Shown here: positions 50,677 through 63,904 of the stretch, piece by piece
Position numbering within the stretch: position 1 is the first letter of the stretch
Layout: each line of letters starts with the position of its first letter
Assembly: GCF_003402475.1 (NCBI RefSeq)
Contig: NZ_BFAB01000005.1
Location: forward strand, 1-64,000
Source: Mycobacterium sp. MFM001
GTDB taxonomy: Bacteria > Actinomycetota > Actinomycetes > Mycobacteriales > Mycobacteriaceae
Length of the DNA stretch: 64,000 nucleotides
Direction of reading: 5' to 3'
Position numbers and translations under genes: made by a program
Notes under the pieces: model-generated
Seen by the model: only the letters and a program-made list of their open reading frames with translations
What the model was told of the DNA's origin: nothing
The model's database searches: none

Positions 50677-51231
50677 GTGGGCCTGGAAGAGAAGCTGCCC
50701 AGCGGTTTCCTGCTGACCACTGTTGAAGCATTGGCGGGGTACTTCCGCAAGAACTCGTTGTGGCCGGCGACGTTCGGGTTGGCCTGCTGCGCCATCGAGA
50801 TGATGTCGACGGCCTCCCCGAGATTCGACATCGCACGCTTCGGGATGGAGAGGTTCTCGGCGACGCCGCGTCAGGCCGATCTGATGATCGTGGCCGGCCG
50901 CGTCAGCCAGAAGATGGCGCCGGTGCTGCGCCAGATTTACGACCAAATGGCCGAGCCGAAGTGGGTTTTGGCGATGGGCGTGTGCGCGTCGTCGGGTGGC
51001 ATGTTCAACAACTACGCGATCGTGCAGGGCGTCGACCACGTCGTGCCCGTGGACATTTACCTGCCCGGCTGCCCGCCCCGTCCGGAGATGTTGCTCTACG
51101 CAATCCTCAAGCTGCACGAGAAGATTCAGGAAATGCCGTTGGGTGTCAACCGGGAGCGTGCCATCGCCGAAGCCGAAGAGGCGGCATTGGCGGCCAGGCC
51201 CACGATCGAGATGCGCGGACTGCTGCGATGA
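50677..51231 (+). CDS. nuoB: NADH dehydrogenase I chain B
   Basis: The 184-residue peripheral subunit carries terminal cluster N2, the last electron carrier before menaquinone. The ligands are the tandem cysteines in [17 protein letters not shown] and LPGCPPRP. It starts with GTG eight bases after nuoA and overlaps nuoC by four bases. Confidence 0.97.
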   Translation: MGLEEKLPSGFLLTTVEALAGYFRKNSLWPATFGLACCAIEMMSTASPRFDIARFGMERFSATPRQADLMIVAGRVSQKMAPVLRQIYDQMAEPKWVLAMGVCASSGGMFNNYAIVQGVDHVVPVDIYLPGCPPRPEMLLYAILKLHEKIQEMPLGVNRERAIAEAEEAALAARPTIEMRGLLR

Positions 51232-51920
51232 GCTCACCCGAGGCGGCCGACCGCGACACCGAAGAAGTGATCGACGTCCGTCGCGGCATGTTCGGGGTCT
51301 CCGACACCGGTGACACGTCGGGATACGGCCGGCTGGTCCGGCAGGTCGCACTGCCCGGCAGCAGCCCGCGTCCCTACGGCGGCTACTTCGACGAGGTGGT
51401 CGACCAACTGGCCGAGGCGTTACAGGCCAAGGGGATCGAGTTCGCCGACGCGATCGAAAAAGTCGTGGTCTACCGCGACGAGCTGACCCTGCACGTGCGT
51501 CGCGAGATGCTGCCGCAGGTCGCCCAGCGGCTGCGCGACGAGCCCGGGCTGCGCTTCGAGCTGTGCCTGGGCGTCAACGGGGTGCACTACCCGCACGAGA
51601 CCGACCGCGAACTGCATGCGGTGTACCCGCTCAAGTCGATCACCCACAACCGTCGCGTCCGGCTGGAAGTAGCTGCGCCGGATGCTGATCCGCACATCCC
51701 GTCGCTGTTTTCCATCTACCCGACCAACGACTGGCATGAGCGTGAGACCTACGACTTCTTCGGCATCATCTTCGACGGCCACCCGTCGCTGACCCGCATC
51801 GAGATGCCCGACGACTGGCACGGCCATCCGCAGCGCAAGGACTATCCGCTGGGCGGCATCCCGGTCGAGTACAAGGGCGCGCAGATTCCCCCGCCCGACG
51901 AGCGGAGGTCCTACAACTGA
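51228..51920 (+). CDS. nuoC: NADH dehydrogenase I chain C
   Basis: The 230-residue 30-kDa subunit has the family signature [21 protein letters not shown] and [15 protein letters not shown]. An N-terminal extension of about 60 residues precedes the conserved fold, as in other mycobacteria. It is separate from NuoD, unlike the E. coli NuoCD fusion. ATG 51228 overlaps the nuoB stop; the stop overlaps nuoD by one base. Confidence 0.97.
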   Translation: MSSPEAADRDTEEVIDVRRGMFGVSDTGDTSGYGRLVRQVALPGSSPRPYGGYFDEVVDQLAEALQAKGIEFADAIEKVVVYRDELTLHVRREMLPQVAQRLRDEPGLRFELCLGVNGVHYPHETDRELHAVYPLKSITHNRRVRLEVAAPDADPHIPSLFSIYPTNDWHERETYDFFGIIFDGHPSLTRIEMPDDWHGHPQRKDYPLGGIPVEYKGAQIPPPDERRSYN

Positions 51921-53221
51921 TGAGCGATACAGGCGAAACGGTATTGATGGCCGGCGGCCAGGACTGGGAGCAGGTCATCGAGGCCGCCCGAGCCGGGGAT
52001 CCCGGCGATCGCATCGTCGTCAACATGGGCCCCCAGCACCCGTCCACGCACGGCGTGCTGCGGTTGATCCTGGAGATCGAGGGTGAGACGGTCACCGAGG
52101 CCCGGTGTGGAATCGGCTACCTGCACACCGGAATCGAGAAGAACCTCGAATACCGGTACTGGACACAGGGCGTCACCTTTGTCACCCGAATGGATTACCT
52201 GTCACCGTTTTTCAACGAGACGGTGTTCTGCCTCGGCGTCGAGAAACTGCTCGGCATCACCGATGCGATCCCGGACCGGGTCAACGTCATCCGGGTGATG
52301 ATGATGGAGCTCAACCGGATTTCGTCGCATCTGGTGGCGCTGGCGACCGGCGGCATGGAACTGGGCGCGATGACCGCGATGTTCCTCGGCTTCCGGGAAC
52401 GCGAACTGGTGCTCAACCTGTTCGAGTCGATCACCGGTTTGCGGATGAACCACAACTACATTCGCCCCGGCGGGCTGGCTCAGGACCTGCCGCCGAACGC
52501 GGAGAGCGAGATCGCCGACTTCCTGAAGTTGATGAGCCGCCGGCTGGGCGACCTGGAGAACCTGCTCAACGAGAACTACATCTGGAAAGCCCGCACCCAG
52601 GGCATCGGCTACCTCGACCTCACCGGCTGCATGGCGCTGGGCATCACCGGCCCGGTGCTGCGCTCGACCGGGTTGCCGCACGACCTGCGGCGCGCCGAAC
52701 CGTACTGCGGCTACGAGAACTACGAATTCGACGTGATCACCGACGACGGCTGTGATGCCTACGGCCGCTACATGATTCGCGTCAAGGAGATGAGGGAGTC
52801 GCTGAAGATCGTCGAGCAGTGTCTGGACAAGCTCAAGCCCGGGCCGATCAGGGTCGAAGACCGCAAGATCGCCTGGCCCGCCGACCTGAAGGTCGGGCCC
52901 GACGGGCTGGGCAACTCGCCCGAGCACATCGCCAAGATCATGGGCAGCTCGATGGAAGCGCTGATCCATCACTTCAAACTGGTCACCGAGGGCATCCGCG
53001 TTCCGGCCGGCCAGGTCTACGTTGCGGTCGAATCACCGCGCGGCGAGCTCGGTGTGCACATGGTGTCCGACGGCGGCACCCGTCCGTACCGGGTGCACTA
53101 CCGCGACCCGTCGTTCACCAACCTGCAGGCCGTCGCCGCGATGTGTGAGGGCGGCATGGTCGCCGACGTGATTGCCGCGGTCGCCAGCCTCGATCCGGTC
53201 ATGGGCGGGGTAGACCGATGA
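51920..53221 (+). CDS. nuoD: NADH dehydrogenase I chain D
   Basis: The 433-residue 49-kDa subunit forms the quinone pocket with Nuo[16 protein letters not shown] near residue 40 carries the loop histidine that contacts quinone, followed by GYLHTGIEK. The C-terminus [14 protein letters not shown] and MGGVDR is complete. It starts in TGATG overlap with nuoC and ends in ATGA overlap with nuoE. Confidence 0.98.
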   Translation: MSDTGETVLMAGGQDWEQVIEAARAGDPGDRIVVNMGPQHPSTHGVLRLILEIEGETVTEARCGIGYLHTGIEKNLEYRYWTQGVTFVTRMDYLSPFFNETVFCLGVEKLLGITDAIPDRVNVIRVMMMELNRISSHLVALATGGMELGAMTAMFLGFRERELVLNLFESITGLRMNHNYIRPGGLAQDLPPNAESEIADFLKLMSRRLGDLENLLNENYIWKARTQGIGYLDLTGCMALGITGPVLRSTGLPHDLRRAEPYCGYENYEFDVITDDGCDAYGRYMIRVKEMRESLKIVEQCLDKLKPGPIRVEDRKIAWPADLKVGPDGLGNSPEHIAKIMGSSMEALIHHFKLVTEGIRVPAGQVYVAVESPRGELGVHMVSDGGTRPYRVHYRDPSFTNLQAVAAMCEGGMVADVIAAVASLDPVMGGVDR

Positions 53222-53973
53222 CGGGCCCGCAAGGCGAGCCGGTGTTCCTCCAGCTCGGTCCGCCGCCCGAGGAGCCCGGACAGTTCGTGGTGGAGGGTGC
53301 CCCCGAGTCGTACCCGCCGGAAGTCAAGGCGCGGTTGGAAGTTGACGCCAAGGAGATCATCGGCCGCTACCCGAATGGGCGCTCGGCGTTGCTGCCGCTG
53401 CTGCACCTGGTGCAGTCCGAGGACTCCTGTTTGACGCCGGCGGGTTTGGAGTTCTGCGGCGAGCAGCTCGGACTGTCCGGCGCCGAGGTGGCGGCGGTCG
53501 CGAGTTTCTACACGATGTATCGCCGCGGCCCCACCGGCGACTACCTGGTCGGCGTCTGCACCAACACACTGTGCGCGGTGATGGGCGGCGACGCGATCTT
53601 CGAGTCCCTCAAAGAGCACCTCGGCATCGACAACGACCAGACCACCGAGGACGGCAAAGTCACGCTGCAGCATGTCGAGTGCAACGCCGCGTGCGACTAC
53701 GCCCCGGTGGTGATGGTCAACTGGGAGTTCTTCGACAACCAAACCCCTGATTCCGCCCGGGAACTCGTCGACGGGCTGCGCTCGGGTAAGGCGCCGCGTC
53801 CGACCCGCGGCGCCGAGCTGTGCCCGTTCCGGCAGACCGAGCGGATTCTTGCGGGCTTTCCCGACCAGCGCCCCGACGACGGTCAGGGCGGCGCGGGTGA
53901 AGCCACGTTGGCCGGCCTGCGGGTGGCGCAGGAGCGCGACATGGAGGCACCCGCTACCAAGGACGGTGAATGA
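53218..53973 (+). CDS. nuoE: NADH dehydrogenase I chain E
   Basis: The 251-residue thioredoxin-like subunit binds the [2Fe-2S] cluster N1a through CTNTLC and CNAACDY. It has a C-terminal extension of about 60 residues beyond the usual 24-kDa subunit, rich in charged residues and of low conservation. It works with NuoF in the NADH-dehydrogenase module. Confidence 0.96.
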   Translation: MTGPQGEPVFLQLGPPPEEPGQFVVEGAPESYPPEVKARLEVDAKEIIGRYPNGRSALLPLLHLVQSEDSCLTPAGLEFCGEQLGLSGAEVAAVASFYTMYRRGPTGDYLVGVCTNTLCAVMGGDAIFESLKEHLGIDNDQTTEDGKVTLQHVECNAACDYAPVVMVNWEFFDNQTPDSARELVDGLRSGKAPRPTRGAELCPFRQTERILAGFPDQRPDDGQGGAGEATLAGLRVAQERDMEAPATKDGE

Positions 53974-55292
53974 TGCCGTCTCCCACGCGTTTAACGCCGG
54001 TGCTCAGCCGTTACTGGGACGATCCCGAGTCGTGGACGCTCAAGACGTATCAGGCGCACGACGGCTACCGGGCACTGCAGAAGGCCCTCGAGATGGAGCC
54101 CGACGCGGTGCTGCAGACCGTCAAGGACTCGGGGTTGCGTGGTCGCGGCGGCGCGGGTTTCGCGACCGGAACCAAGTGGTCGTTCATCCCGCAGGGCGAC
54201 GAAGGCCCGGCCGCCAAGCCGCACTACCTGGTGGTCAACGCCGACGAATCCGAGCCTGGCACATGCAAAGACATGCCACTGATGCTGGCCACCCCACATG
54301 TGTTGATCGAGGGCAGCATCATCGCCGCCTACGCGATCCGGGCCAGCCACGCGTTCATCTACGTGCGCGGTGAGGTGCTGCCGGTGATCCGCAGGCTGCA
54401 CAACGCGGTCGCCGAGGCTTACGCCGCAGGCTTTTTGGGCCGCGACATCGCCGGCTCCGGTTACGACCTGGAGATGGTGGTGCACGCCGGTGCGGGCGCC
54501 TACATCTGCGGCGAGGAGACCGCGCTGCTCGATTCGCTGGAGGGCCGCCGCGGCCAGCCCCGACTGCGCCCGCCCTTCCCGGCGGTGTCGGGACTGTATG
54601 CCTGCCCGACGGTGATCAACAACGTCGAGACCATCGCCAGCGTGCCCCCGATCATCCTCAACGGTGTCGACTGGTTCCGCTCGATGGGCAGCGAGAAATC
54701 GCCTGGCTTCACGCTGTACTCGCTGTCGGGGCACGTGACCCGGCCCGGCCAGTACGAGGCCCCCCTTGGCATTACGCTGCGCGAGTTGCTCGACTACGCC
54801 GGCGGGGTCCGCAAGGGCCACAAGCTGAAGTTCTGGACGCCCGGCGGGTCGTCGACGCCGATCCTGACCGACGAGCATCTGGACGTGCCACTGGACTACG
54901 AGGGCGTCGGCGAGGCCGGCTCCATGCTGGGCACCAAGGCGCTGGAGATCTTCGACGAGACGACGTGCGTGGTGCGTGCGGTGCGGCGCTGGACCGAGTT
55001 CTACAAGCACGAGTCGTGCGGCAAGTGCACGCCGTGCCGGGAGGGCACGTTCTGGCTGGACAAGATCTACGCCAGGCTGGAGACCGGCCAGGGCACGGCG
55101 GAAGACCTGGACAAGCTGTTCGACATCTCCGACACGATCTTGGGTAAGTCGTTCTGCGCGTTGGGGGATGGCGCGGCCAGCCCGGTGATGTCGTCACTGA
55201 AGTACTTCCGCGACGAGTACGTCGCGCACGTCGAGGGCGGCGGCTGTCCCTTTGATCCCCGAGAGTCCATGCTCACGAACGGAGAGCAATGA
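53970..55292 (+). CDS. nuoF: NADH dehydrogenase I chain F
   Basis: The 440-residue 51-kDa subunit holds FMN and the NADH site: [13 protein letters not shown] (nucleotide loop), [13 protein letters not shown], and [13 protein letters not shown] with the ligands of cluster N3. It accepts hydride from NADH and passes electrons to N3. The start is at ATGATG (53970 or 53973), overlapping the nuoE stop. Confidence 0.97.
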   Translation: MMPSPTRLTPVLSRYWDDPESWTLKTYQAHDGYRALQKALEMEPDAVLQTVKDSGLRGRGGAGFATGTKWSFIPQGDEGPAAKPHYLVVNADESEPGTCKDMPLMLATPHVLIEGSIIAAYAIRASHAFIYVRGEVLPVIRRLHNAVAEAYAAGFLGRDIAGSGYDLEMVVHAGAGAYICGEETALLDSLEGRRGQPRLRPPFPAVSGLYACPTVINNVETIASVPPIILNGVDWFRSMGSEKSPGFTLYSLSGHVTRPGQYEAPLGITLRELLDYAGGVRKGHKLKFWTPGGSSTPILTDEHLDVPLDYEGVGEAGSMLGTKALEIFDETTCVVRAVRRWTEFYKHESCGKCTPCREGTFWLDKIYARLETGQGTAEDLDKLFDISDTILGKSFCALGDGAASPVMSSLKYFRDEYVAHVEGGGCPFDPRESMLTNGEQ

Positions 55293-57679
55293 CTAAGCCG
55301 GCCGACACCGAAAAGAGCGTCTCCCAGCCGGAGATGGTGACGTTGACCATCGACGGCACCGAGGTCAGTGTCCCCAAGGGCACGTTGGTGATTCGCGCCG
55401 CCGAATTGATGGGCATCCAGATCCCGCGGTTCTGCGACCACCCACTGCTGGACCCGGTCGGGGCCTGCCGGCAATGCCTCGTGGAGATCGAGGGTCAACG
55501 TAAGCCGATGGCGTCGTGCACGATTGCGGTGACCGACGACATGGTGGTGCGCACCCAATTCACCTCCGAGGCCGCCGACAAGGCGCAGCACGGCGTGATG
55601 GAACTGCTGCTGATCAACCATCCGCTGGACTGCCCGATGTGTGACAAGGGCGGCGAATGTCCGCTGCAGAACCAGGCAATGTCCAACGGGCGGGCGGATT
55701 CCCGCTACACCGACGCCAAGCGCCACTTCGCCAAGCCGATCAACATCTCCTCGCAGGTGCTGCTGGACCGGGAGCGCTGCATCCTGTGCGCCCGGTGCAC
55801 CCGGTTCTCCGAGCAGATCGCTGGCGACCCGTTCATCGACATGCTCGAGCGCGGCGCGCTGCAGCAGGTCGGCATCTACGCTAACGAGCCGTTCGAGTCG
55901 TACTTTTCGGGCAACACCGTGCAGATCTGCCCGGTGGGCGCGCTGACCGGCACCGCCTACCGGTTCCGGGCCCGCCCCTATGACCTGGTGTCGAGCCCGA
56001 GCGTCTGCGAGCACTGCGCATCCGGCTGCGCGCAGCGCACCGACCACCGCCGCGGAAAAGTGTTGCGGCGCTTGGCCGGCGACGACCCGGAAGTCAACGA
56101 GGAGTGGAACTGCGACAAGGGCCGCTGGGCGTTCACCTACGCCACCCAGCCGGACCGGATCACCACTCCCCTGGTCCGCAACGCCGACGGCGAGCTGGCA
56201 GCCGCCTCGTGGCCGGAGGCGCTTGCCGCAGCGGTCAACGGGCTGTCCGACGCCCGCACGGGCGTCCTTGTCGGTGGCCGGATGACGTGGGAGGACGCCT
56301 ACGCCTACGCCAAGTTCGCGCGAATCGCATTGGGCACCAACGATATCGACTTCCGGGCCCGGCCGCACTCGAGTGAAGAGGCCGAGTTCTTGGCGGCCCG
56401 GGTCGCCGGCCGGCCGGTCAGCGTCAGCTACTCCGATCTGGAATCGGCGCCGGTGGTGTTGCTGGTCGGGTTCGAGCCGGAGGACGAGTCGCCGATCGTG
56501 TTCTTGCGGCTGCGTAAGGCCGCCCGCAAGCACCGGCTGCCGGTCTATGCGGTGGCGCCGTTCGCTAGCCGTGGACTAGAGCGGATGAACGGCCACCTGC
56601 TCAAGACCGTGCCCGGCGGGGAGGCGGCTGTGCTGGACGGGCTCAGCGACGAGGTTGGTGAGCTGCTGCGCAAGCCCGGCGCCGTGGTCATGGTCGGGGA
56701 ACGGCTGGCCAACGTGCCGGGTGGACTGTCAGCGGCGGCCCGGCTGGCCGACACCACCGGCGCACGGCTGGCCTGGGTGCCGCGTCGCGCCGGAGAACGC
56801 GGTGCGTTGGAGGCCGGTGCGCTGGGCGCGCTGCTGCCCGGTGGCCGCCCGGTGTCCGACGAGGGTGCGCGCTCGGAGGTGTGCGCGGCGTGGCACGTCG
56901 CCGAATTGCCTTCTGCCCCTGGACGGGACGCCGACGCTATCTTGGCGGCCGCTGCAGACGGCACGCTGGGTGCGCTGCTGGTCGGCGCCGTGGAACCGGG
57001 CGATCTCGCCGACCCTGACGCGGCGCTGGCCGCGCTGGACGCCGCGGGTTTCGTGGTCAGCCTGGAGTTGCGGCACAGCGAGGTGACCGACCGCGCCGAC
57101 GTGGTATTCCCGGTCGCGCCCGCGGCGGAGAAGTCCGGCACCTACGTCAACTGGGAGGGCCGCTACCGCGCCTTCCCCGTCGCGCTACAACAAGGCGCCA
57201 CACCGGATCTGCGGGTGCTCGATGCGCTGGCCGACGAGATGGGCGTCGACCTCGGCCTGCCGACCGTGGAGGCCGCGCGCGCAGAGCTGAGCCAACTCGG
57301 CACTTGGGACGGCGAACGCAGCGGCGGTCCGGACGTTTCGCCGGCGTCGGCTCAGCGACCGGGTTCGGGTGAGGCGGTACTGACCGGGTGGCGGATGCTG
57401 CTCGACGCCGGCCGCCTGCAGGACGGCGAACCGCACCTGGCCGGCACGGCGCGGGCGCCCGTGGTGCGGTTGTCGGCCGAGACCGCGGCTGAAATCGGTG
57501 CGGCCGAGGGTGATCCGGTCACCGTCAGCACCTCGCGAGGGGCGATCACGTTGCCGCTGGCGATCACCGACATGCCCGAGCATGTGGTGTGGCTGCCGCT
57601 GAACTCGCCGGGCTCGGCGGTGCACCGGGAATTGGGCGTCACTGCGGGCGCGGTGGTGAAAATCGGGGTGAGCTCATGA
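55289..57679 (+). CDS. nuoG: NADH dehydrogenase I chain G
   Basis: The 796-residue iron-sulphur subunit starts with the [2Fe-2S] ferredoxin domain ([15 protein letters not shown]). [17 protein letters not shown] and [10 protein letters not shown] follow. The motif C-x2-C-x3-C with a distant cysteine (CEHCASGC...WNCDKGRW) indicates that the off-pathway cluster N7 is kept. The large C-terminal half is a degenerate molybdopterin-oxidoreductase domain without cofactor. Confidence 0.97.
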   Translation: MTKPADTEKSVSQPEMVTLTIDGTEVSVPKGTLVIRAAELMGIQIPRFCDHPLLDPVGACRQCLVEIEGQRKPMASCTIAVTDDMVVRTQFTSEAADKAQHGVMELLLINHPLDCPMCDKGGECPLQNQAMSNGRADSRYTDAKRHFAKPINISSQVLLDRERCILCARCTRFSEQIAGDPFIDMLERGALQQVGIYANEPFESYFSGNTVQICPVGALTGTAYRFRARPYDLVSSPSVCEHCASGCAQRTDHRRGKVLRRLAGDDPEVNEEWNCDKGRWAFTYATQPDRITTPLVRNADGELAAASWPEALAAAVNGLSDARTGVLVGGRMTWEDAYAYAKFARIALGTNDIDFRARPHSSEEAEFLAARVAGRPVSVSYSDLESAPVVLLVGFEPEDESPIVFLRLRKAARKHRLPVYAVAPFASRGLERMNGHLLKTVPGGEAAVLDGLSDEVGELLRKPGAVVMVGERLANVPGGLSAAARLADTTGARLAWVPRRAGERGALEAGALGALLPGGRPVSDEGARSEVCAAWHVAELPSAPGRDADAILAAAADGTLGALLVGAVEPGDLADPDAALAALDAAGFVVSLELRHSEVTDRADVVFPVAPAAEKSGTYVNWEGRYRAFPVALQQGATPDLRVLDALADEMGVDLGLPTVEAARAELSQLGTWDGERSGGPDVSPASAQRPGSGEAVLTGWRMLLDAGRLQDGEPHLAGTARAPVVRLSAETAAEIGAAEGDPVTVSTSRGAITLPLAITDMPEHVVWLPLNSPGSAVHRELGVTAGAVVKIGVSS

Positions 57680-58902
57680 CCGGATTCGGGCACGACACCT
57701 GGTGGCTGATTGCCGCCAAGGCAGTAGCGGTCTTCGTCTTCCTGGTGCTGACAGTGCTGGCGGCGATCCTGATCGAGCGGAAGCTGTTGGGCCGCATGCA
57801 GTTGCGGTGGGGACCGAACCGGGTCGGCCCGCGCGGGTATCTGCAGAGCCTGGCCGACGGGATCAAGCTCGCCCTCAAAGAAGCCATCCTGCCCGTCGGC
57901 GTCGACCGACCCGTTTACCTGCTGGCGCCGATCATCTCGACCATCCCGGCGATCACCGCGTTCGCGTTCATCCCGTTCGGTCCCGAGGTGTCGGTGTTCG
58001 GTCATCGAACGATGCTGCAACTCACCGATTTACCGGTCGCGGTGTTGTTCATCCTGGCGTTGTCGTCGATCGGCGTGTACGGCATCGTGCTGGCCGGGTG
58101 GGCGTCGGGTTCGACGTACCCGCTGCTGGGCGGCGTCCGTTCGACCGCCCAGGTGATCTCCTACGAAGTCGCGATGGGCCTGTCGTTCGCGACGGTATTC
58201 CTCTATGCCGGAACGATGTCGACCTCGAAGATCGTGTCCGCCCAGGATCGCGTCTGGTTCGTGTTCTTACTGCTGCCCTCGTTCCTGGTGTACCTGGTGT
58301 CGATGGTGGGTGAAACCAACCGGGCCCCATTCGATTTGCCCGAGGCCGAGGGCGAACTGGTCGCCGGTTTCCACACCGAGTACTCGTCGCTGAAGTTCGC
58401 GATGTTCTACCTGGCCGAGTACATCAACATGACCACCGTGTCCGCGTTGGCCGCCACCCTGTTCTTCGGCGGCTGGCACGCGCCGTGGCCACTGAACATG
58501 TGGGCCGGCGCCAACAGCGGCTGGTGGCCGGTGCTGTGGTTCACCGCCAAGGTCTGGACGTTCCTGTTCGTCTACTTCTGGCTGCGCGCCACGCTGCCGC
58601 GGCTGCGCTACGACCAGTTCATGGCGCTGGGCTGGAAGACCCTGATCCCCGTGTCGCTGCTGTGGGTGATGATCGCCGCAGTCATCCGCACGTTGCGCAA
58701 CAACGGGCTCGAGCACTGGACCGCCGTGCTGGTGATCGCCAGCGCCGTCACCGCCGTCGGCCTGCTGCTGTATCTGCGAAGACCGCTGTCCGGCTTGGAA
58801 ACTCGTCCGGAGGAAGCGCCGGAGCCGGTCGGAGAGCCGGCATTCCCGACGCCGCCGCTGCCGGACAAGGCGCCGACCAAGGAGGGCGCACGTGCCAGCT
58901 AA
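57676..58902 (+). CDS. nuoH: NADH dehydrogenase I chain H
   Basis: The 408-residue membrane subunit with eight or more helices forms the membrane side of the quinone channel. Conserved segments are [34 protein letters not shown] and [23 protein letters not shown] with the proton-path glutamates. The C-terminal 60 residues form a proline-rich tail not found in E. coli. ATGA overlap with nuoG; 11-base overlap with nuoI. Confidence 0.97.
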   Translation: MTGFGHDTWWLIAAKAVAVFVFLVLTVLAAILIERKLLGRMQLRWGPNRVGPRGYLQSLADGIKLALKEAILPVGVDRPVYLLAPIISTIPAITAFAFIPFGPEVSVFGHRTMLQLTDLPVAVLFILALSSIGVYGIVLAGWASGSTYPLLGGVRSTAQVISYEVAMGLSFATVFLYAGTMSTSKIVSAQDRVWFVFLLLPSFLVYLVSMVGETNRAPFDLPEAEGELVAGFHTEYSSLKFAMFYLAEYINMTTVSALAATLFFGGWHAPWPLNMWAGANSGWWPVLWFTAKVWTFLFVYFWLRATLPRLRYDQFMALGWKTLIPVSLLWVMIAAVIRTLRNNGLEHWTAVLVIASAVTAVGLLLYLRRPLSGLETRPEEAPEPVGEPAFPTPPLPDKAPTKEGARAS

Positions 58903-59419
58903 GTTTTTGGAGTCCATCGCGGGGTTCGGCGTGACACTCGGCGCGATGTTCAAACGGCCGATCACCGAGGAATACCCCGAGAAGCCCGGCCCGGTGGCAC
59001 CGCGGTATCACGGCCGCCACCAGCTCAACCGGTATCCGGATGGCCTCGAGAAGTGCATCGGCTGCGAGCTGTGCGCCTGGGCCTGCCCGGCCGACGCCAT
59101 CTACGTCGAGGGCGCCGATAACACTGAGCAGGAACGGTATTCGCCCGGCGAACGCTACGGGCGGGTGTACCAGATCAACTACCTGCGCTGCATCGGCTGT
59201 GGCCTCTGCGTGGAGGCCTGCCCCACCCGGGCGTTGACGATGACCAACGACTACGAGATGGCCGACGACAACCGGGCCGACCTGATCTACGAAAAGGACC
59301 GGCTGCTGGCGCCGCTGGAACCGGGAATGCAGCCGCCGCCGCACCCCCGCGCCCCCGGCACCACTGATGCCGACTACTACCGCGGCAACGTCAAACCCAT
59401 AACCGAGGCCAGCCAATGA
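58892..59419 (+). CDS. nuoI: NADH dehydrogenase I chain I
   Basis: The 175-residue ferredoxin-like subunit has two [4Fe-4S] motifs, [12 protein letters not shown] and [12 protein letters not shown], for clusters N6a and N6b. It bridges NuoG to NuoB. The GTG start lies inside nuoH, and the stop overlaps the nuoJ start. Confidence 0.97.
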   Translation: MPAKFLESIAGFGVTLGAMFKRPITEEYPEKPGPVAPRYHGRHQLNRYPDGLEKCIGCELCAWACPADAIYVEGADNTEQERYSPGERYGRVYQINYLRCIGCGLCVEACPTRALTMTNDYEMADDNRADLIYEKDRLLAPLEPGMQPPPHPRAPGTTDADYYRGNVKPITEASQ

Positions 59420-60168
59420 TCACACTGCTGGCCGACGGGATCACCCGGACATCCACCGGCGAAGCGGTGATGTTCTGGGGCCTCGGGGCGCTGGCGCTGA
59501 TCGGCGCGCTGGGTGTGGTGATGGCCGCCAACGCGGTTTACTCCGCGATGTTTTTGGCGATGACGATGATCATCCTCGCGGTGTTCTACATGGCACAGGA
59601 TGCGCTGTTTCTGGGCGTGGTCCAAGTGGTGGTCTACACCGGCGCGGTGATGATGCTGTTCCTGTTCGTGCTGATGCTGATCGGCGTGGATTCTGCCGAG
59701 TCACTGGTGGAAACCATACGCGGACAACGAGTTGCCGCTGTTGTGGCCGGCATTGGCTTCGGCATACTGCTGATCGCCGGAATCGGCGGCGTGGCCCTCG
59801 GGGGATTCACCGGACTGACCCAGGCCAACGCCCACGGCAACGTCGAGGGCCTGGCGACGCTGATCTTCTCCCGCTACCTGTGGGCGTTCGAGCTGACCAG
59901 CGCGCTGTTGATCACCGCCGCGGTCGGGGCGATGGTGCTGGCGCACCGTGAGCGGTTCGAACGCCGAAAGACCCAGCGCGAGTTGTCGATCGAGCGCTTC
60001 CGCAGCGGCGGATATCCCACGCCCCTGCCCGGTCCCGGCGTCTACGCCCGCCACAACGCCGTCGACATGGCCGCACTGCTGCCCGATGGGTCGTTCTCGA
60101 AACTGTCGGTCCCCCCGATTCTGCAGCAGCGGACGGTCGGCAACGGTTCCGAGGACGGTGAGAAATGA
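59416..60168 (+). CDS. nuoJ: NADH dehydrogenase I chain J
   Basis: The 250-residue membrane subunit has five helices in the first 180 residues ([24 protein letters not shown] is the conserved helix 3 with the pi-bulge region). A C-terminal cytoplasmic extension of about 70 residues is typical of mycobacteria. It is part of the proton-translocating E-channel with NuoA and NuoK. Confidence 0.96.
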   Translation: MITLLADGITRTSTGEAVMFWGLGALALIGALGVVMAANAVYSAMFLAMTMIILAVFYMAQDALFLGVVQVVVYTGAVMMLFLFVLMLIGVDSAESLVETIRGQRVAAVVAGIGFGILLIAGIGGVALGGFTGLTQANAHGNVEGLATLIFSRYLWAFELTSALLITAAVGAMVLAHRERFERRKTQRELSIERFRSGGYPTPLPGPGVYARHNAVDMAALLPDGSFSKLSVPPILQQRTVGNGSEDGEK

Positions 60169-60464
60169 ATCCCTCGAACTACCTGTACCTTTCGGCGCTG
60201 CTGTTCACCATCGGGGCGGCCGGTGTGCTGCTGCGGCGCAACGCGATCGTGATGTTCATGTGCGTCGAGCTGATGCTCAACGCGGTCAACCTGGCGTTCG
60301 TCACCTTCGCCCGGATGCACGGCCGGCTCGACGGCCAGATGGTGGCGTTCTTCACGATGGTGGTCGCCGCCTGCGAAGTCGTCGTCGGGCTGGCCATCAT
60401 CATGACGATCTTCCGTGCCCGCAGGTCGGCTTCGGTCGACGACGCCAACCTACTCAAGGGCTGA
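60165..60464 (+). CDS. nuoK: NADH dehydrogenase I chain K
   Basis: The 99-residue subunit has three transmembrane helices. It carries the conserved glutamates in the membrane: [14 protein letters not shown] and [15 protein letters not shown]. It shares the MrpC ancestry of antiporter subunits. ATGA overlap with nuoJ; three bases separate it from nuoL. Confidence 0.97.
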   Translation: MNPSNYLYLSALLFTIGAAGVLLRRNAIVMFMCVELMLNAVNLAFVTFARMHGRLDGQMVAFFTMVVAACEVVVGLAIIMTIFRARRSASVDDANLLKG

Positions 60465-60467
60465 GCG

Positions 60468-62345
60468 ATGACAGATTTCACCTGGCTGCTCGTGGCTCTG
60501 CCGGCGGCCGGCGCGTTGATTCTGCTACTCGGCGGCCGGCGCACCGACCGCTGGGGCCATCTGCTGGGCTGCGCCGCCGCGCTGGCCGCTTTCGCGGTGG
60601 GCCTGGTGCTGCTCACCGAAATGATCGGCCGCACCGACCGGCTCGTCCACCAGAACCTGTTCAGCTGGGTGCCGGTCGGCGGGCTGCAGGTCGACTTCGG
60701 GCTGCAGGTCGACCAGCTCTCAATCTGTTTCGTGTTGCTGATCACCGGCGTGGGCTCATTGATCCACATCTACTCGATCGGCTACATGGCCGAGGACCCG
60801 GATCGTCGACGATTTTTCGCCTACCTCAACCTGTTTCTCGCGGCGATGCTGCTGCTGGTGGTCGCCGACAACTATCTGGGTCTCTACGTCGGCTGGGAAG
60901 GCGTCGGTCTGGCGTCCTATCTGCTGATCGGCTTCTGGTATCAGCGGCCGACGGCGGCGACCGCCGCCAAGAAGGCGTTCGTGATGAACCGGGTCGGCGA
61001 CGTCGGGCTCTCGCTGGCAATGTTCTTGATGTTCGTCAACTTCGGCACGCTGTCGTTCGCCGGCGTGTTCGCCGCCGCGCCGGGCGCGAGCCGCGGAGTG
61101 TTGGCCGCGATGGGGCTGCTGATGCTGTTGGGCGCCTGTGCCAAATCGGCGCAGGTTCCGTTGCAGGCCTGGCTCGGTGACGCGATGGAGGGCCCGACGC
61201 CGGTGTCGGCGCTCATCCACGCCGCCACAATGGTGACCGCCGGGGTGTACCTGATCGTGCGATCCAACCCGGTGTTCAACCTGGCGCCCGACGCGCAACT
61301 CGCGGTGGTGATCGTCGGCGCGGTGACGCTGCTGTTCGGGGCGATCATCGGCTGCGCCAAGGACGACATCAAGCGGGCTCTGGCGGCGTCGACGATCAGC
61401 CAGATCGGTTACATGGTGCTGGCCGCCGGACTCGGGCCGGCGGGCTACGCGTTCGCGATTATGCACCTGCTCACCCACGGGTTCTTCAAGGCCGGCCTGT
61501 TCCTCGGCTCCGGCGCGGTGATCCACGCGATGGACGACGAGCAGGACATGCGCCGATACGGTGCATTGCGCACCGTGCTGCCGATCACGTTCGCCACCTT
61601 CGGATTTGGCTATCTGGCGATCATCGGGGTGCCGCCGTTCGCCGGCTTCTTCTCCAAGGACGCCATCATCGAGGCCGCGCTGGGCTACGGCGGCGTGCGC
61701 GGCGCCATCCTGGGCGCCGCGGCGATCCTGGGCGCCGGGATCACCGCCTTCTACATGACCCGGGTGATGCTGATGACGTTCTTCGGCGAAAAGCGTTGGG
61801 CTGCGGACGCGCATCCGCACGAGGCGCCGGCGGTGATGACCTGGCCGATGATCCTGCTCGCCGTCGGCTCGGTGTTCTCCGGCGGCCTGTTTGCCAGCGG
61901 CCGTGCCCTGCAAAACTGGCTGGAACCGGTGGTCGGCAGCCATGAAGCCGCGCATGCCGCCCCGGCGTGGGTGACCAGCGTCGTCGTCCTTGCCGTTGTC
62001 ATCGTGGGCATCGTGGTGGCTTACGGGATGTACGGACGGCGTCCGGTGCCCGAGACCGCACCGGAAAAGGTGTCGGTGCTCAGCGCCGCCGCACGGCGAG
62101 ATCTCTACGGCGATGCCTTCAACGAGGAGGTGTTCATGCGCCCCGGTGCGCAACTGACCGACGCACTGGTCGAGATCGACAACCGCGGCGTGGACGGCTC
62201 GATCAACGCGCTGGCCGCGCTGGTGAGCCGCACCTCGGATGCATTGCGCGGGTTGCAAACCGGGTTCGCCCGCTCCTATGCGTTGTCGATGTTCGTGGGC
62301 GCGGCGCTGGTCGCCGCGGCGATCCTGGCGGTGCGACTGTGGTGA
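60468..62345 (+). CDS. nuoL: NADH dehydrogenase I chain L
   Basis: This 625-residue antiporter-like subunit has about 14-16 helices and the long lateral C-terminal helix region. [17 protein letters not shown] holds the key glutamate, and [28 protein letters not shown] the conserved lysine-histidine channel region. It pumps protons at the far end of the membrane arm. The GTG of nuoM overlaps its stop. Confidence 0.97.
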   Translation: MTDFTWLLVALPAAGALILLLGGRRTDRWGHLLGCAAALAAFAVGLVLLTEMIGRTDRLVHQNLFSWVPVGGLQVDFGLQVDQLSICFVLLITGVGSLIHIYSIGYMAEDPDRRRFFAYLNLFLAAMLLLVVADNYLGLYVGWEGVGLASYLLIGFWYQRPTAATAAKKAFVMNRVGDVGLSLAMFLMFVNFGTLSFAGVFAAAPGASRGVLAAMGLLMLLGACAKSAQVPLQAWLGDAMEGPTPVSALIHAATMVTAGVYLIVRSNPVFNLAPDAQLAVVIVGAVTLLFGAIIGCAKDDIKRALAASTISQIGYMVLAAGLGPAGYAFAIMHLLTHGFFKAGLFLGSGAVIHAMDDEQDMRRYGALRTVLPITFATFGFGYLAIIGVPPFAGFFSKDAIIEAALGYGGVRGAILGAAAILGAGITAFYMTRVMLMTFFGEKRWAADAHPHEAPAVMTWPMILLAVGSVFSGGLFASGRALQNWLEPVVGSHEAAHAAPAWVTSVVVLAVVIVGIVVAYGMYGRRPVPETAPEKVSVLSAAARRDLYGDAFNEEVFMRPGAQLTDALVEIDNRGVDGSINALAALVSRTSDALRGLQTGFARSYALSMFVGAALVAAAILAVRLW

Positions 62346-63904
62346 GCTTCCCGTGGCTTTCGCTGCTGTGGCTGCTGCCGCTGGCCGGCGCCGTGCTGGT
62401 GATCGTCATGCCGCCCGGCTGGCGCCAGTTCGCCAAATGGTTCGGGCTGGCAGTCGCCGTCGCTGTGTTGGCCGTGTCGATCGTGATCACCGCCGGCTTC
62501 GACACCACCGGCGCTGTCTACCAGTTCACCGAATCCCACTCGTGGATACCGGCATTCGGCGCCGGCTACACCCTCGGAGTGGACGGCATCGCGGTGGTGC
62601 TGGTGCTGCTGACCGCCGGGCTGGTGCCGCTGCTGATGCTGGCCGGCTGGAACGACGGGGGCTCGCGCAGCCGCGGACCCCACGGCTACGTCGCATTGAC
62701 GCTGACGGTCGAGTCGATGGTGCTGATCTCGCTCGTCTCGCTGGACGTGCTGCTGTTCTACGTGTTCTTCGAGGCCATGCTCATCCCGATGTACTTCATG
62801 ATCGGCGGCTTCGGCGAAGGAGCGCACCGGTCGCGGGCCGCGGTGAAGTTCTTGTTGTACAACCTGTTCGGCGGGCTGATCATGCTGGCCGCGGTGATCG
62901 GACTCTATGTGGTGACCGCCCAGCACGGCTCGGGTACGTTCGACTTCCGCACGATTGTTTCAGCCGTGTCGTCGGGTTCGCTGGGCGTGGATCCCGCCGT
63001 GCTCAAGGCACTGTTCCTCGGATTCATGTTCGCGTTCGCGATCAAGGCGCCGTTGTGGCCATTCCACCGCTGGCTGCCCGACGCCGCGGTCGAGTCCACG
63101 CCGGCGACCGCCGTGCTGATGATGGCGGTGATGGACAAGGTCGGCACGTTCGGCATGCTGCGCTACTGCCTGCAGTTGTTCCCGGACGCGTCAACGTATT
63201 TCCGTCCGCTGATCGTCGTGCTGTCGGTCATCGGGGTGGTGTACGGCGCGGTGGTGGCGATCGGCCAGACCGATATCATGCGGCTGATCGCCTACACGTC
63301 GATCTCGCACTTCGGCTTCATCATCCTGGGCATCTTCGTGATGACCAGCCAGGGGCAGAGCGGCTCGACGCTGTACATGGTCAACCACGGCCTGTCCACC
63401 GCCGCGGTGTTCCTAATCGCGGGGTTCCTGATTTCCCGTCGCGGCACCCGGTCCATCAGCGCCTTCGGCGGCGTGCAGAAGGTGGCCCCGGTGCTGGCCG
63501 GGACGTTCCTGGTAGCGGCCATGGCCACGCTGTCGCTGCCCGGGCTGGCGCCGTTCATCAGCGAATTCCTGGTCCTGATCGGCACTTTCAACCGCTACTG
63601 GGTGGCTGCCGCATTCGGTTCCACCGCGCTGGTGCTGTCGTCGGTGTACATGCTGTGGCTCTACCAGCGGGTGATGACCGGGCCCGTACGCGACGGCAAC
63701 GAAAAGATCCGTGACCTGGTTCCCCGCGAGGTCGTCGTCGTCGCGCCCCTGATCGTGCTGCTGGTGCTGCTCGGCTTTTATCCGAAACCCGTGCTGGACA
63801 TCATCAATCCGGCGGTCGGCCACACCATGACCACGATCGGCCAGCACGATCCCGCGCCGACGGTGCCGACGGTTGCCGTGAAAGTCGAAGGACCGCACCG
63901 ATGA
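62342..63904 (+). CDS. nuoM: NADH dehydrogenase I chain M
   Basis: This 520-residue antiporter-like subunit has about 14 helices. [14 protein letters not shown] carries the conserved glutamate, followed by [36 protein letters not shown] and the [14 protein letters not shown] region. It starts with GTG 62342 inside the nuoL stop (GTGA) and ends in ATGA with nuoN. Confidence 0.97.
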   Translation: MSFPWLSLLWLLPLAGAVLVIVMPPGWRQFAKWFGLAVAVAVLAVSIVITAGFDTTGAVYQFTESHSWIPAFGAGYTLGVDGIAVVLVLLTAGLVPLLMLAGWNDGGSRSRGPHGYVALTLTVESMVLISLVSLDVLLFYVFFEAMLIPMYFMIGGFGEGAHRSRAAVKFLLYNLFGGLIMLAAVIGLYVVTAQHGSGTFDFRTIVSAVSSGSLGVDPAVLKALFLGFMFAFAIKAPLWPFHRWLPDAAVESTPATAVLMMAVMDKVGTFGMLRYCLQLFPDASTYFRPLIVVLSVIGVVYGAVVAIGQTDIMRLIAYTSISHFGFIILGIFVMTSQGQSGSTLYMVNHGLSTAAVFLIAGFLISRRGTRSISAFGGVQKVAPVLAGTFLVAAMATLSLPGLAPFISEFLVLIGTFNRYWVAAAFGSTALVLSSVYMLWLYQRVMTGPVRDGNEKIRDLVPREVVVVAPLIVLLVLLGFYPKPVLDIINPAVGHTMTTIGQHDPAPTVPTVAVKVEGPHR